From NCBI RefSeq assembly GCF_025144335.1, contig NZ_CP083539.1, forward strand, positions 3,101,501 through 3,165,500: DNA of 64,000 nt. Reading direction: 5' to 3'. The DNA comes from Jannaschia sp. W003 (GTDB lineage: Bacteria; Pseudomonadota; Alphaproteobacteria; Rhodobacterales; Rhodobacteraceae). Position numbers and translations under genes: made by a program. Under the pieces are notes generated by a model that saw only the letters and a list, made by a program, of their open reading frames with translations, made no database searches and was not told where the DNA came from. Positions 45,256 through 56,393 of the stretch are shown piece by piece. Position 1 is the first letter of the stretch. Each line of letters opens with the position of its first letter.

Positions 45256-46515
45256 ATGAACATCTTTTCCCGGGGCCTTTCGGCCCTCCTCCTCGTCGTG
45301 TCCGTCCTGGCCGCGCCGGCCTCCGCCGCGCCCTACGCCGAGTTCCTCATGGACGCGCGCACCGGCGAGACCCTGCGGGCGCGCAACGCCGAGACCCCGC
45401 TGCATCCCGCGTCGCTGACCAAGATGGTCACGCTCTACATCGCCTTCGAGGCGGTGCGCCGCGGCGAGATCACCCTCGACACCCAGGTGCCAATCAGCCG
45501 CAACGCCGCGCGCACGCCCTACGCCATCGGCTTCCGCGCCGGCAGCACCGTGCCGCTGCGCTACCTGCTGCGCGCCGCTGCCGTGCGCTCCTCGAACGAC
45601 GGGGCGGTGGCGATCGCCGAGGCGGTGTCCGGCTCCGTGGACGCCTTCTCGGCCCGCATGAACCGCACCGCCCGCGCGCTCGGCATGAAGAGCTCCACCT
45701 TCAAGAACCCCCACGGCCTGACCCAGAAGGGCCACATGAGCACCGCCGAGGACATGAGCATCATGGGCCGGCGGCTGTTCTACGACTACCCCGAGTACTA
45801 CAACCTGTTCGGCCGCCGCACGACCAACATCGGCATCAAGACGGTGCGCAACACCAACCGCCGCGTGCTCGACGCCTACGAGGGCGCCGACGGCATCAAG
45901 ACCGGCTTCACCAACGCCGCCGGCTTCAACCTCGTGGCCTCGGCCGAGCGCGGCGGCGTGCGCGTGATCGCCACCGTGTTCGGCGGCCGCTCGGCCACCA
46001 CCCGCAACCAGCGCATCATGGAGCTGTTCGACCTGGGCTTCCAGCGCGCCCCCCGCAACGTGGCCGAGCGCCGGCCCGCCGCGCCCGCCTACAGCGGCCT
46101 GCCGCCCGCCGGCCCCGCCGCGCCCGCGCGCTCGCGCCGCCCCATGATGCGTCCCGGCGACGAGGGCGTTCTGGTGGCCCGCGCTGAGGGCACCGCGACG
46201 ATCCTCGTCGCCGCCGCCTCGCCCGAGCCGCGCCCCGACGCGCCCGTGCTCGAGGTGGTGCGCCGCGCCGAGGCCGGCAGCGGCATCTACGGCATCACCC
46301 TGCCCCGCCAGCCCTCGCGCTGGGAGGCCGACAAGCTCCTCCTGCGAACCGCGTTGCAGGAACTCGAGGCGCTCGACGACGCGCTGCGGCAGGTGGCGCA
46401 GGTGGCAGGCGGCTACGAGCCGTCCTTCGTGGGCCTCAGCCAGCGTGAGGCGCAGCGCGCCTGCCTGCGCCTCCAGGCCCGCGAGGTGGAATGCCGGGTG
46501 ACCTTCGGCTCGTGA
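45256..46515 (+). CDS. D-alanyl-D-alanine carboxypeptidase with SPOR-like tail
   Basis: 419 residues. It trims the terminal D-Ala of peptidoglycan stems in the periplasm. Signal peptide to about residue 25 (VLAAPASAAPYA). The three penicillin-binding motifs are Ser53-Lys56 (SLTK), Ser112-Asn114 (SSN) and KTG at 215-217. After a Pro-rich linker (about 275-310) the C-terminal ~80 residues resemble a SPOR domain (GIYGITLPRQPSRWEADKLL; AQRACLRLQAREVECRV), which would target septal glycan. A GTG start at 45244 is an alternative. Confidence 0.93.
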   Translation: MNIFSRGLSALLLVVSVLAAPASAAPYAEFLMDARTGETLRARNAETPLHPASLTKMVTLYIAFEAVRRGEITLDTQVPISRNAARTPYAIGFRAGSTVPLRYLLRAAAVRSSNDGAVAIAEAVSGSVDAFSARMNRTARALGMKSSTFKNPHGLTQKGHMSTAEDMSIMGRRLFYDYPEYYNLFGRRTTNIGIKTVRNTNRRVLDAYEGADGIKTGFTNAAGFNLVASAERGGVRVIATVFGGRSATTRNQRIMELFDLGFQRAPRNVAERRPAAPAYSGLPPAGPAAPARSRRPMMRPGDEGVLVARAEGTATILVAAASPEPRPDAPVLEVVRRAEAGSGIYGITLPRQPSRWEADKLLLRTALQELEALDDALRQVAQVAGGYEPSFVGLSQREAQRACLRLQAREVECRVTFGS

Positions 46516-46564
46516 GTCCTCCCCCTCACGAGCCGGCTCGCGCCCTCCCTCGCGAGCCACGGAC

Positions 46565-46600
46565 GGGGCGGCGCAGTGCGCCGCCCCGCTTCGTTTCGGA
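46565..46600. terminator. Terminator between the carboxypeptidase and yejF
   Basis: Stem GGGGCGGCGCA / TGCGCCGCCCC (46565-46575 with 46577-46587), tail GCTTCGTTTCGG that resembles a fragment of the family-2 repeat. It separates convergent genes. Confidence 0.7.
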
Positions 46601-46625
46601 AGTGTAGATTCGCGGTTCGCCCGGC

Positions 46626-48232
<1,607 letters not shown>

Positions 48233-48236
<4 letters not shown>

Positions 48237-49411
48237 GCGTTGCCCTCGGCGGCGGTGGACGAGGCCTGCGGCACCGTCGCGATGGGCGGCGCGGGCTCGG
48301 CGGTGAAGGTCTTGCGCGGATCGAAGGCGTCGCGGATGCCCTCGAAGATGAACACCAGCAGCGACAGCATGATCGCGAAGGTGAAGAACGCGGTGAAGCC
48401 CAGCCACGGCGCCTGGAGGTTCTGCTTGGCCTGCAGGGTCAGCTCCCCCAACGAGGGCGCCGAGGACGGCAGGCCGAAGCCCAGGAAGTCGAGCGAGGCG
48501 AGGCTCCCGATCGTGCCCGTCACGATGAAGGGCAGGAACGTGACCGTGGCCACCATGGCGTTGGGCAGCACGTGACGGAACATGATGGTGGCGTCGCCCA
48601 CGCCCAGCGCGCGGGCGGCGCGCACGTACTCGAAGTTGCGCGCGCGCAGGAACTCGGCCCGCACCACGCCCACGAGGGCTGTCCATCCGAACAGCGTCAT
48701 CAGGAACACCAGCAGCCAGAAGTTCATGGGCAGGATCGCGGCCACGATGATGATGATGTAGAGGCTCGGCACCCCGCCCCAGATCTCGATCACGCGCTGG
48801 AAGATCAGGTCCAGCCAGCCGCCGAAGTAGCCCTGCACCGCGCCCGCCGCGATGCCGATGACGGAGGTCAGCACGGTCACGATCAGCGCGAAGGCCACCG
48901 ACAGGCGGAAGCCGTAGATCACCCGCGCCAGCACGTCGCGCGCGGTGTCGTCCGTGCCCAGCCAGTGCTCGCCGTCGGGCGCCGAGGGCGCGGCGCCCTC
49001 GATGTCGGACACGGTGTCGAAGCTGTAGGGGATCGGCGGCCAGAGCAGCCATCCCCGCTCCACCGCCTCGCCATTGAAGGCGCCCGTGGCCTCCACCTCC
49101 GCGATGACCTCGTCGGGGGTGTCGAAGCAGTCCTCCAGCCCGCCTGAGACCACGAGGCACTGCACCTCGGCGTCGCGGTAGGCGGCCTCGGTGCGGAAGT
49201 CGCCGCCGAACGCCGTCTCGGGGTAGAAGCGCATCACGGGGACGTGGAGCTCGCCCCGGTAGCCGACCAGCAGCGGCTTGTCGTTGGCGATGAGCTCGGC
49301 GACCAGCGACAGGCTGAAGAGGACCGCGAAGATCCAGAACGACCAGAGCGCGCGGCGGTTCGCGCGGAAGTTCGCCAGCCGGCGGCGGTTCAGGGGGGAC
49401 AGGAGCGCCAT
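48233..49411 (-). CDS. yejE: Peptide ABC transporter permease YejE
   Basis: 392 residues. An N-terminal helix (about 22-45) is followed by a long periplasmic segment (46-165), including CLVVSGGLEDCFDTPDEV with two Cys, typical of YejE, then five helices with the EAA loop RAARALGVGDATIMFRHVLPNAM near 268-290. The DTARDVLARVIYGFR segment is the family's cytoplasmic entry motif. Forms the channel with YejB. One base separates it from yejB. Confidence 0.95.
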
Positions 49412-49412
49412 C

Positions 49413-50492
49413 TCAGGTCTCCCGGCTCTCGAAGTCGATGCGCGGATCGACCCAGATGTAGGTGAGGTCGGTGATCAGCCCCATCACGAGGCCGATCAGC
49501 GAGAAGGTGAAGAGCGTGCCGAACATCACCGGGTAGTCGCGGCTCACGGCGGCCTCGAAGCCGAGACGCCCCAGCCCGTCGAGCGAGAAGATCGTCTCGA
49601 TGATGAGCGAGCCGCCGAAGAAGACGCTTACGAACAGCGCCGGAAAGCCCGAGATCACGATCAGCATCGCGTTGCGGAACACGTGGCCGTAGAGGACCTG
49701 GCTCTCGCGCAAGCCCTTGGCCTTGGCGGTCGTCACGTACTGCTTGCGGATCTCCTCCAGGAACGAGTTCTTGGTCAGCAGCGTCAGCCCCGCGAAGGCC
49801 GAGATGGTGGAGGCGACGACGGGCAGCGTGATGTGCCAGATGTAGTCCCCCACCTTGGCCAGCGGCGAGAGCTGGTCGAAGTTGTCGGAGGTCAGGCCGC
49901 GCAGCGGGAAGATCTGGAAGTACGAGCCGCCGGCGAACATCACCAGCAGGAGGATCGCGAACAGGAATCCGGGGATGGCGTAGGCCACGATCACGATTCC
50001 GGAGGTCCAGGTGTCGAAGCGCGAGCCGTCGCGCACCGCCTTGCGGATGCCCAAGGGTATCGAGATCAGGTAGGCGATCAGCGTCGACCACAGCCCCAAC
50101 GTGATCGACACGGGCATCTTCTCGAGCACGAGGTCGACCACGGAGATGGAGCGGAAGTAGCTCTCGCCGAAGTCGAAGCGCATGTAGTCCCACATCATGT
50201 TCAGGAACCGCTCGAGGGGCGGCTTGTCGAAGCCGAACTGCCGCTCCAGCTCGGCGATGAACTCAGGCGGCAGGCCGCGCGCGCCGGCATAGCCGGAGGT
50301 CTCGGCGCCGGTGGCCAGCTCCGAGCCGCCGCCCGCGATGCCCTCGAACACGTCGCCCCCGCCCTCCAGCTGCGCCAGCACCTGCTCGACGGGGCCGCCC
50401 GGCACGAACTGCACCAGCGCGAAGTTGATGATCATGATCCCCAGCAGCGTGGGGATCATGAGCAGGAGCCGCCGGAGGACGTAGGCACCCAC
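49413..50492 (-). CDS. yejB: Peptide ABC transporter permease YejB
   Basis: 359 residues of the DppB-type permease family. Helix 1 ([21 protein letters not shown]) at about 8-28, a periplasmic loop with the variable Gly-rich stretch to residue 80, then five helices and the EAA-like loop [23 protein letters not shown] near 235-257. The C-terminus ends [20 protein letters not shown]. The start (50492) abuts the yejA stop by one base, so the four genes are a tight operon. Confidence 0.96.
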   Translation of the reverse strand: MGAYVLRRLLLMIPTLLGIMIINFALVQFVPGGPVEQVLAQLEGGGDVFEGIAGGGSELATGAETSGYAGARGLPPEFIAELERQFGFDKPPLERFLNMMWDYMRFDFGESYFRSISVVDLVLEKMPVSITLGLWSTLIAYLISIPLGIRKAVRDGSRFDTWTSGIVIVAYAIPGFLFAILLLVMFAGGSYFQIFPLRGLTSDNFDQLSPLAKVGDYIWHITLPVVASTISAFAGLTLLTKNSFLEEIRKQYVTTAKAKGLRESQVLYGHVFRNAMLIVISGFPALFVSVFFGGSLIIETIFSLDGLGRLGFEAAVSRDYPVMFGTLFTFSLIGLVMGLITDLTYIWVDPRIDFESRET

Positions 50493-52352
50493 CTAGAGCG
50501 CCCCGGCGGCGCGCAACTCGGCGGCACGCTCGGCGTCGAACCACCAGAAGTCGAGCACGCCCAGCGCGTAGGGCGGCAGCGCCTCGGGGTGGTCGTACTG
50601 GTCCCAGTAGGCGACGGTGTGGACGTCCTTGAACCACTGCGGGATCCAGAACCCGTAGGCCCGCAGCACCCGGTCGAGCACCCGCGACTGGAGCTGCACC
50701 GCCTCCAGCGATTCCAGCCCGTCGAAGCCCTCCACGATGCGGTCCACCGCGGGGTCCGTCAGCGCCATGAGGTTGCGACTCGAATCCTCGGCCGTCGACG
50801 AGTGGAACCACTGCTTGAGCCCGGTCATGGTCGGCTCGAACCCTTGGGTCGGCGTGTGGTTCGCCAGGTCCCAGGCGCCGGTGCGGCGCAGCTCGGTGTA
50901 CTGGGCCGGGTCCACCCGCCGGAGCGAGGCGTCCACGCCGATGCCGCGCAGGTTCTCCACATACGGGTTCACGATGCGGTCGAAGGCGGGCGAGGTCTGC
51001 AGGATCACCAGCTCCAGCGTCTCGCCGTCCTTGCGGCGCATCCCATCGTCGCCGGTGACCCAGCCGGCCTCCTCCAGGAGGCGCGAGGCGGTGCGGCGCG
51101 TGCCCCGCGGCGGCTGGTTCTGGGCCGCGTCGTTCACGAACGGCATCCGCGCCTCGTCCGTGAGGATCGAAGGATCGAGCAGCCCCTCGTCCACCAGCGG
51201 CTGCAGGATCGCGATCTCCTCGTCCGAGGGCGCACCCACGGCCATCAGCTCGGTGTTCTGCCAGAAGCTCTGGGGCCGCTCGTAGAGGCCGTAGAACAGC
51301 GTGTCGTTGGCCCACTCGAAGTTCAGCATCATGGCGATCGCGTCGCGCACGCGGGGGTCCTGGAACTTCGGGTCGCGCAGGTTGAACACGAAGCCCTGCG
51401 CGTCGCCGATGTTGCCGTCGGGCAGCTCCACCACCTTGACCCAGCCCTTCTCGACGGCCGGGAAGTCGTAGGCGGTGGCCCACTGCTTCGAGGAGTTCTC
51501 GTCGCGGAACGTGTACTCGCCCGCCTTGAACCCTTCGAGGGCGGCGGCGCCGTCGGCGAACACCTCCACGCGCACGGCGTCGAAGTTGTGCCGACCAACG
51601 TTCATCCAGTGGTCCTCGCCCCACCAGTCGTCGACGCGCCGGTAGGTAACCGACCGCCCCATGTCCACGTCGCCCATCGCATAAGGCCCGGTGCCGAGGA
51701 ACGGGCGCTCCAGGCTCTCGTCGAGGCGCAGGCCGTCGCGTTCGAACTCGGCCTTCGAGAACACCGTGCCCCCGCCCGCGAAGCCGATCACGTCGAGGCG
51801 CGGCGCGTCGGGCTGGAAGTTGAAGCGGATGCGATGCGGTCCCAGCACCTCGACCGACTCCACGAAGTTCTCGACCACGGCGCGGTACTCGAGGATGCCC
51901 TGCTCCATGATCAGGTCGTGGGTGAAGGCCACGTCCTCGGCGGTGAAGGGCGTGCCGTCCGAGAAGGTGACGTCCTCGCGGAGGTTGAAGATCACCCAGT
52001 CCTTGGACTCGGGGTACTCCATGGTCGTGCACAGGTAGCAGTACGAGGCGTAGGCGTCGTCGGCGGTGCCCTGCAGGATCCCCTCGGGGATCAGCGCGCG
52101 CACCGTGGTCTCCTCGACGCCCTTGCGGGTGTAGCCGTTGAAGCTGTCGAAGGTCGACTGCGTGCTCAGGCTGATCTCGCCGCCGCGGGGGGCGTCGGGG
52201 TTCACGTAGTCCAGCCGCTCGGCGTCGGGGCCGTATTTCGGCTCGCCGAAGTTGGCGTAGGCGTGGGTCTCGATCACCGTCTCGTGGGCGTCGGCCAGGA
52301 GGACGGAAGGGGCCGCGGCGGCGAGCGCGCCCGCGGCGAGAAGGCGGAACAT
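50493..52352 (-). CDS. yejA: Periplasmic peptide-binding protein YejA
   Basis: 619 residues of the SBP_bac_5 family. A Sec signal peptide (MFRLLAAGALAAAAPSVLLA) gives cleavage near ADA|HE. Family features: NFGEPKYGPDAERLDYVNPD, GGEISLSTQSTFDSFNGYT, VTFSDGTPFTAEDVAFTHD near 140-158 and YDHPEALPPYALGVLDFWW at the end. It captures peptides and passes them to YejBEF. ATG 52352 is used because the signal peptide starts there, with GGGAGAGGA upstream. It heads the yejABEF operon; a CTAGAT box on the minus strand at 52443-52438 may be part of its promoter. Confidence 0.95.
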   Translation of the reverse strand: MFRLLAAGALAAAAPSVLLADAHETVIETHAYANFGEPKYGPDAERLDYVNPDAPRGGEISLSTQSTFDSFNGYTRKGVEETTVRALIPEGILQGTADDAYASYCYLCTTMEYPESKDWVIFNLREDVTFSDGTPFTAEDVAFTHDLIMEQGILEYRAVVENFVESVEVLGPHRIRFNFQPDAPRLDVIGFAGGGTVFSKAEFERDGLRLDESLERPFLGTGPYAMGDVDMGRSVTYRRVDDWWGEDHWMNVGRHNFDAVRVEVFADGAAALEGFKAGEYTFRDENSSKQWATAYDFPAVEKGWVKVVELPDGNIGDAQGFVFNLRDPKFQDPRVRDAIAMMLNFEWANDTLFYGLYERPQSFWQNTELMAVGAPSDEEIAILQPLVDEGLLDPSILTDEARMPFVNDAAQNQPPRGTRRTASRLLEEAGWVTGDDGMRRKDGETLELVILQTSPAFDRIVNPYVENLRGIGVDASLRRVDPAQYTELRRTGAWDLANHTPTQGFEPTMTGLKQWFHSSTAEDSSRNLMALTDPAVDRIVEGFDGLESLEAVQLQSRVLDRVLRAYGFWIPQWFKDVHTVAYWDQYDHPEALPPYALGVLDFWWFDAERAAELRAAGAL

Positions 52353-52472
52353 CGGCAATCCTCTCCCAAATCGCTTCCCGGACACCTACGGACGGCGCGC
52401 CGCGCTCCGCAAGGGGCGCCGCCCGTGTCCCGCCCCATCTAGCGCCGCTGTGATCGGAGGCGAGCATGCGAA

Positions 52473-52497
52473 GGGCCGCCCCTCGCGGTGGCGGCCC
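52473..52497 (-). terminator. Terminator of the cytochrome c gene
   Basis: On the minus strand GGGCCGCC (52497-52490) and GGCGGCCC (52480-52473) form a stem with a nine-base loop, followed by TTCG, 27 bases after the stop. Confidence 0.7.
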
Positions 52498-52523
52498 CGG
52501 TATCCATCCCCGTGCCGGCGGCG

Positions 52524-53054
52524 TCAGCCGCCCTGGGTGGCGAGGTAGGCGATGATGTTGGCGCGGTCCTCGACGTCGCTCATGCCGCGGTAGGCCATCT
52601 TGGTGCCGGGCGCGTATTCCTTGGGGTTCAGCAGGAAGGCCTGAAGCTCCTCGGGAGTCCAGGCGGCGTCCTTGCCGGCCAGCGCGTCGGAGTAGCTGTA
52701 GCCTGCGGCCGAGGCGATGGGACGGCCCACCACGCCGTGCAGGTAGGGGCCGGTGGCGTTGGCGCCGTCCTCCAGCTTGTGGCACGAGCCGCACTGGCGC
52801 CAGAGCTTCTCGCCCTCGGAGGCCGAGGCGTTCACGAACACCTCCTCGAAGGGCACCTCGGGCTCGGCCGAGGCGGCGTCGCCGCCCGTGCCGGCCTCGG
52901 CGACCTCGATGCGGTAGCCCATGGCCACCTCCTCGTCGCCGTGCGCCTCCGTGCCCACGTGGTACAGCTCCTCGGCGGCCCAGCCCCCGAGCAGGAACAC
53001 CAGGAGCGCGCCGCACAGCGCGCCGCCAGCCTTCGTGAGCGTCATGGTGTCCAT
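52524..53054 (-). CDS. Membrane-anchored cytochrome c (c552/CycM type)
   Basis: 176 residues. An uncleaved N-terminal anchor (ALCGALLVFLLGGWAAEELY, about 12-31), an acidic Ala/Gly-rich linker to 70, then a class I cytochrome c: haem motif CGSCH at 88-92 and the axial Met153 in PGTKMAYRGM. The domain faces the periplasm. Such cytochromes link the bc1 complex to terminal oxidases. ATG 53054 is preferred (GGAAC-type site); ATG 53045 is an alternative. Monocistronic, divergent from pheA. Confidence 0.93.
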   Translation of the reverse strand: MDTMTLTKAGGALCGALLVFLLGGWAAEELYHVGTEAHGDEEVAMGYRIEVAEAGTGGDAASAEPEVPFEEVFVNASASEGEKLWRQCGSCHKLEDGANATGPYLHGVVGRPIASAAGYSYSDALAGKDAAWTPEELQAFLLNPKEYAPGTKMAYRGMSDVEDRANIIAYLATQGG

Positions 53055-53158
53055 GGGGGCGTTCCTTCGTGCCTTCGCGTCCGGCCCGCATCTATGGGCT
53101 TTCGCCCCCCCGGCGCAAGGGATAGGTCACGCGACCAAATGCAGCACGCGAGGCGCCG

Positions 53159-54040
53159 ATGGCCGACCGCATCGCCTTCCAGGGCGCGCTCGGCGCCTAC
53201 AGCCACGAGGCCTGCGCCGAGGCCCGCCCGGACTTCGATCCCCTGCCCTGCGACACCTTCGAGGACGTGGTGGCCGCCGTGCGCGAGGGCCGTGCCGCGC
53301 TCGCCATGCTGCCCGTGGAGAACTCCACCTACGGGCGCGTGGCCGACATCCACCGCCTCCTGCCCGAATCCGGCCTCCACATCGTGGGCGAGGCGTTCCT
53401 GCGGGTGCGGATCGCGCTGATGGGCCTGCCCGGCGCGCGGCTCGAGGACATTGCCCGCGTGCGCGCCCATCTCGTGCTGATCCCCCAGGCCCGCGCCTTC
53501 CTCCATGCCCGCGGCATCCGCGCCGAAGCCGCCGCCGACAGCGCCGGCGCCGCCGCCGAGCTGCTCGCGCGCGGCGACCCCGCGGAGGGCGTGCTCGCCT
53601 CGCGGCTGGCCGCCGAGACCCACGGGCTCCAGGTGCTGGCCGAGGACATCGAGGACCACGGCCACAACACCACCCGCTTCCTCGTGATGGCCCCCGCGCC
53701 GGCGGCGCCCGAGGCCGGCGCGGGCCCCGTGAAGACCACCTTCGTGTTCCGCGTCCGCAACATCCCCGCGGCGCTCTACAAGGCGATGGGGGGCTTCGCG
53801 ACCAACGGCGTGAACATGACCAAGCTGGAAAGCTACATGATCGACGGCTCGTTCCAGGCCACGCAGTTCTACGCCGACATCGAGGGCCACCCGGCGGACC
53901 CGCCCGTGGCCCGCGCCCTCGAGGAGCTGGGCTACTTCACCGACCACCTTGCGGTCCTAGGAGTCTACCCCGCCGATCCCGACCACTTCGACGGCGGCCA
54001 CGCGCGCGAGCGCGCCGGGCGCGAGGCGCCGCGCCCCTGA
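53159..54040 (+). CDS. pheA: Prephenate dehydratase
   Basis: 293 residues, monofunctional. It makes phenylpyruvate from prephenate in phenylalanine synthesis. Catalytic domain: RIAFQGALGAYSHEAC near 4-19, ALAMLPVENSTYGRVADI near 50-67, and the catalytic Thr in DHGHNTTRFLVMA near 168-180. The C-terminal ACT domain (GPVKTTFVFRVRNIPAALYKAMGGFA near 190-215; KLESYMIDGSFQATQFYAD) contains the ESR-like ESYM feedback motif. No chorismate mutase domain is fused. Confidence 0.96.
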   Translation: MADRIAFQGALGAYSHEACAEARPDFDPLPCDTFEDVVAAVREGRAALAMLPVENSTYGRVADIHRLLPESGLHIVGEAFLRVRIALMGLPGARLEDIARVRAHLVLIPQARAFLHARGIRAEAAADSAGAAAELLARGDPAEGVLASRLAAETHGLQVLAEDIEDHGHNTTRFLVMAPAPAAPEAGAGPVKTTFVFRVRNIPAALYKAMGGFATNGVNMTKLESYMIDGSFQATQFYADIEGHPADPPVARALEELGYFTDHLAVLGVYPADPDHFDGGHARERAGREAPRP

Positions 54041-54058
54041 GGCCGCCCGCGTGCGCCG

Positions 54059-54808
54059 TCAGGCGGCCAGCTTCGCCTTCATCTGCAGCGCCAGGCTCTC
54101 GACGCTCTCGCCGGTCTGCTCGGCGAGGCGCATCAGCCCGAACTGCACCCGCGCCATGTCCTGGTAGTAGGCCGTGAACACGTAGTTGATGGCCGCCCCC
54201 GCCGCGGCGCCGATCACGGGCACCATCTGCGCGGCGACCTTCTGGCCCAAGGGTATGGCCAGGCGCGGCGCGACCTTGGCGATCAGCCCCTGCATGGTCG
54301 AGCCGGTGATCGTCAGGCGCATGGTGAGGAAGCTGAGGTCGGTGTCGTCGTCGTCGTCGAGGGGGCCCGCGGCGGCGAACACGCGCAGGCAGGCGGCGCG
54401 CACTTCGGGCTTCTCGGGGTCGAACCCGTGCTCGTCGGCGATGGCCTGGATCGCCCGCAGGATCACGGTGGTGGTCACGGGCAGCTCCGCCAGCGCCGTG
54501 CCCAGCCCGCCGAAGCCGCCCGCCGCGCCTGTCCCGAGCGTGACGGCCCGCGTCAGCCAGTCCGACCCGTCGGGAATCCGGCCGCCGCGCGAGCGCTTGG
54601 CGGCGTCGAAGCCGTACTCCAGCGCCGACACGGTGGCCTTCTCCAGCCGCTCGCGCACGCCGCCGGGCAGCATGTGCAGCAGGCCCTCGGCCTGGGCGCC
54701 CACGAGCCCCAGCACCTGGAACCCGGCCCCTTGGGCGTTCTTGGTCACGGCCGCGAGGCGGGCCAGCTCCTCGTCCCGGTCGAGCGGGGGAAACACGGTC
54801 TGGGTCAT
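54059..54808 (-). CDS. EcsC-family protein
   Basis: 249 residues. The EcsC fold is suggested by GTGAAGGFGGLGTALAELPVTT near 95-116, ILRAIQAIADEHGFDP, and the C-terminal LGQKVAAQMVPVIGAAAGAAINYVFTAYYQDMA near 200-230, which carries a hydrophobic Gly/Ala segment likely to touch the membrane. Function not established; the Bacillus protein lies beside an ABC exporter. An acidic run DDDDDTD occurs near 155. The start overlaps the stop of the GNAT gene (ATGA), so the pair is cotranscribed. Confidence 0.87.
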   Translation of the reverse strand: MTQTVFPPLDRDEELARLAAVTKNAQGAGFQVLGLVGAQAEGLLHMLPGGVRERLEKATVSALEYGFDAAKRSRGGRIPDGSDWLTRAVTLGTGAAGGFGGLGTALAELPVTTTVILRAIQAIADEHGFDPEKPEVRAACLRVFAAAGPLDDDDDTDLSFLTMRLTITGSTMQGLIAKVAPRLAIPLGQKVAAQMVPVIGAAAGAAINYVFTAYYQDMARVQFGLMRLAEQTGESVESLALQMKAKLAA

Positions 54809-55314
54809 GCCGACGACATGGCCCCTCCCCCCTCCCCCTGCAAGGGCGCCGCGCGCTCGACCTCGCCCGCGACCCCCGCCCAGTCCCACAGCCCCAGCAC
54901 CCGGTCGGGGTTGGTGGGCGGCGGCATCGCCACGCCGCCCAGCCGCCGGAACCCGAAGCGGCGGTAGAACGGCTCGTCGCCCACCAGGAGCACCCGCTCC
55001 ACCCCCGAGGCGGCGGCCCGGTCCAGCCCCGTGCCGATCAGCAGCGCCCCCACCCCCTCGCCCTGGCGCGTGGGGTGCACGGCCACGGGGCCGAGCAGCA
55101 TCGCGTCCCAGACCCCCACGCGCACGGGCCAGAACCGGATCGCCCCCGACACCTCGCCCGCCCGCCCCCGCGCCACGAGGCACAGGCCCCCGGCGGGCGG
55201 CACCCCGTCGCGCAGGCGGTAGGACGACAGCGCCACGCGCCCCGGCCCGAAGCAGGTGTCGAGCAGGGCCTCCACCTCCGGGCCGTCGGCCGCGGTCTCG
55301 CTCTCGATCCTCAT
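54805..55314 (-). CDS. GNAT-family N-acetyltransferase (YhbS-like)
   Basis: 169 residues. GNAT core: IESETAADGPEVEALLDTCFGPGR at the N-terminus, then the acetyl-CoA motif AMLLGPVAVHPTRQGEGVGALLIGTGL near 71-97 (Q-x-x-G-x-G), and EPFYRRFGFRRLG near 113-125. The layout resembles the YhbS group of acetyltransferases, substrate unknown. The C-terminal ~15 residues are low complexity (GEGGGAMSSA). Coupled to the EcsC gene. Confidence 0.85.
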   Translation of the reverse strand: MRIESETAADGPEVEALLDTCFGPGRVALSSYRLRDGVPPAGGLCLVARGRAGEVSGAIRFWPVRVGVWDAMLLGPVAVHPTRQGEGVGALLIGTGLDRAAASGVERVLLVGDEPFYRRFGFRRLGGVAMPPPTNPDRVLGLWDWAGVAGEVERAAPLQGEGGGAMSSA

Positions 55315-55410
55315 GGGGCGCGGACATGGCGCCCCTGCGGGCGGGGCGCAAGGCTGGCCACCGGGCCGGCGCGCCGCTACGTCCCGGGCGGACCTACGAG
55401 GAGCCCCGCG

Positions 55411-56013
55411 ATGTTCTACCGCCCCGAGGACGGCCACGGCCTGCCCCACAACCCCTTCGGCGCCATCGTCGCGCCCCGCCCCATCGGCTGGATCTCGACG
55501 CGGGGGGCGCAGGGCGACAACCTCGCCCCCTACTCGTTCTTCAACGCGGTGGCTTACGTGCCGCCGCAGGTGATGTTCGCCTCCACCTCCGCCAAGGACG
55601 ACCGGGATGGCACCAAGGACAGCGTGGCGCAGATCCGCGAGACCGGGGTCTTCTGCGTGAACATCGTGGCGTCGGCGGCGCGCGACGTGATGAACGCCTC
55701 GTCGGGCGCGCACCCGGCGGGCGTCGACGAGTTCGAGGTCTCGGGCGCGCTCAAGGCCGAATGCGAGACCATCGACTGCCCCCGCGTGGGCGACGCCCCC
55801 GCCTCGCTGGAGTGCAAGCTCACCCGCATCGTGGAGCTTCCGGGCGCGGCCAACTTCCTCGTGCTGGGCGAGGTCACGGGCGTGCACATGCGCGACGACT
55901 GCCTGCGCGAGGGCCGCTTCGACGTGGAGACCTTCCGCCCCCTCTCGCGCCTCGGCTACCGCGACTACGCGGTGGTGGAGAACGTGTTCACGCTGAAGCG
56001 GCCGGGGGAGTGA
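55411..56013 (+). CDS. Flavin reductase-like protein (DIM6/NTAB type)
   Basis: 200 residues. The FMN-binding split barrel is recognisable: NPFGAIVAPRPIGWISTRGAQG near 14-35 and NLAPYSFFNAVAYVPPQVMFAS near 37-58 bind FMN; RETGVFCVNIV and LGEVTGVHMRD follow. Members reduce flavin with NAD(P)H or bind FMN in unrelated oxidations; the partner is not evident from the neighbours. ACGAGGAG precedes the ATG. A short hairpin at 56020-56038 follows the stop. Confidence 0.87.
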   Translation: MFYRPEDGHGLPHNPFGAIVAPRPIGWISTRGAQGDNLAPYSFFNAVAYVPPQVMFASTSAKDDRDGTKDSVAQIRETGVFCVNIVASAARDVMNASSGAHPAGVDEFEVSGALKAECETIDCPRVGDAPASLECKLTRIVELPGAANFLVLGEVTGVHMRDDCLREGRFDVETFRPLSRLGYRDYAVVENVFTLKRPGE

Positions 56014-56019
56014 GCGCCG

Positions 56020-56038
56020 GTCCGGCCACAGGCCGGAC
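56020..56038 (+). terminator. Hairpin after the flavin reductase gene
   Basis: Perfect stem GTCCGGCC / GGCCGGAC with loop ACA, seven bases after the stop. No T-run follows, so termination is a guess. Confidence 0.45.
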
Positions 56039-56156
56039 GGGTCGGTGAGGCGGATCGAGGACGAATCCCGGTGGGCTTCGGCCCCGCCGAACGGGGATCG
56101 ACCCGAGGCGCGAACGTCCGAGCGTAAGCGAGGGCGCCGTCCCCGTGAAGTCCGCC

Positions 56157-56334
56157 ACGCCCCGGACTTGATCCGGGGCCTCCGCCCGCCGCTGGCGCCG
56201 CACTCCGCAACGAAGACGCCACCGCCCCCGGCCACGCCCCGGCCTCGCGCCGGGGCCTCCGCCCACCACGAGCACCTCGCTCCGTAATCGCAGCGCCGAC
56301 GTCCCCCCGAGGCCCCGGCGCAAGGCCGGGGCGT
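56157..56334. repeat. Family-1 repeats (copy E, three units)
   Basis: Two forward units (from 56157 ACGCCCCGGACTTGATCCGG and from 56234 ACGCCCCGGCCTCGCGCC) and one inverted unit (56309-56334, GAGGCCCCGGCGCAAGG). They lie in the 380-base gap 56014-56393 between convergent genes. No gene is seen in that gap; the rest is a hairpin at each end. Confidence 0.8.
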
Positions 56335-56339
56335 GCCTA

Positions 56340-56372
56340 GCTTGGCACCTTACATTCGAAGCGGTGCCAAGC
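56340..56372 (-). promoter_or_regulatory. 10-bp inverted repeat after the small membrane protein gene
   Basis: GCTTGGCACC (56340-56349) and GGTGCCAAGC (56363-56372) with a 13-base AT-richer loop (TTACATTCGAAGC). It is 21 bases after the stop at 56394 on the minus strand, so it may be a terminator, or a binding site. Confidence 0.45.
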
Positions 56373-56393
56373 CGGAGCGGCCGCCGCGTCCCC

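Noticed and set aside
49278..52442. A 1,054-codon open frame antisense to yejB/yejA
   Set aside because: Same high-GC shadow effect; it covers two well-supported genes and has no ribosome site or recognisable domain.
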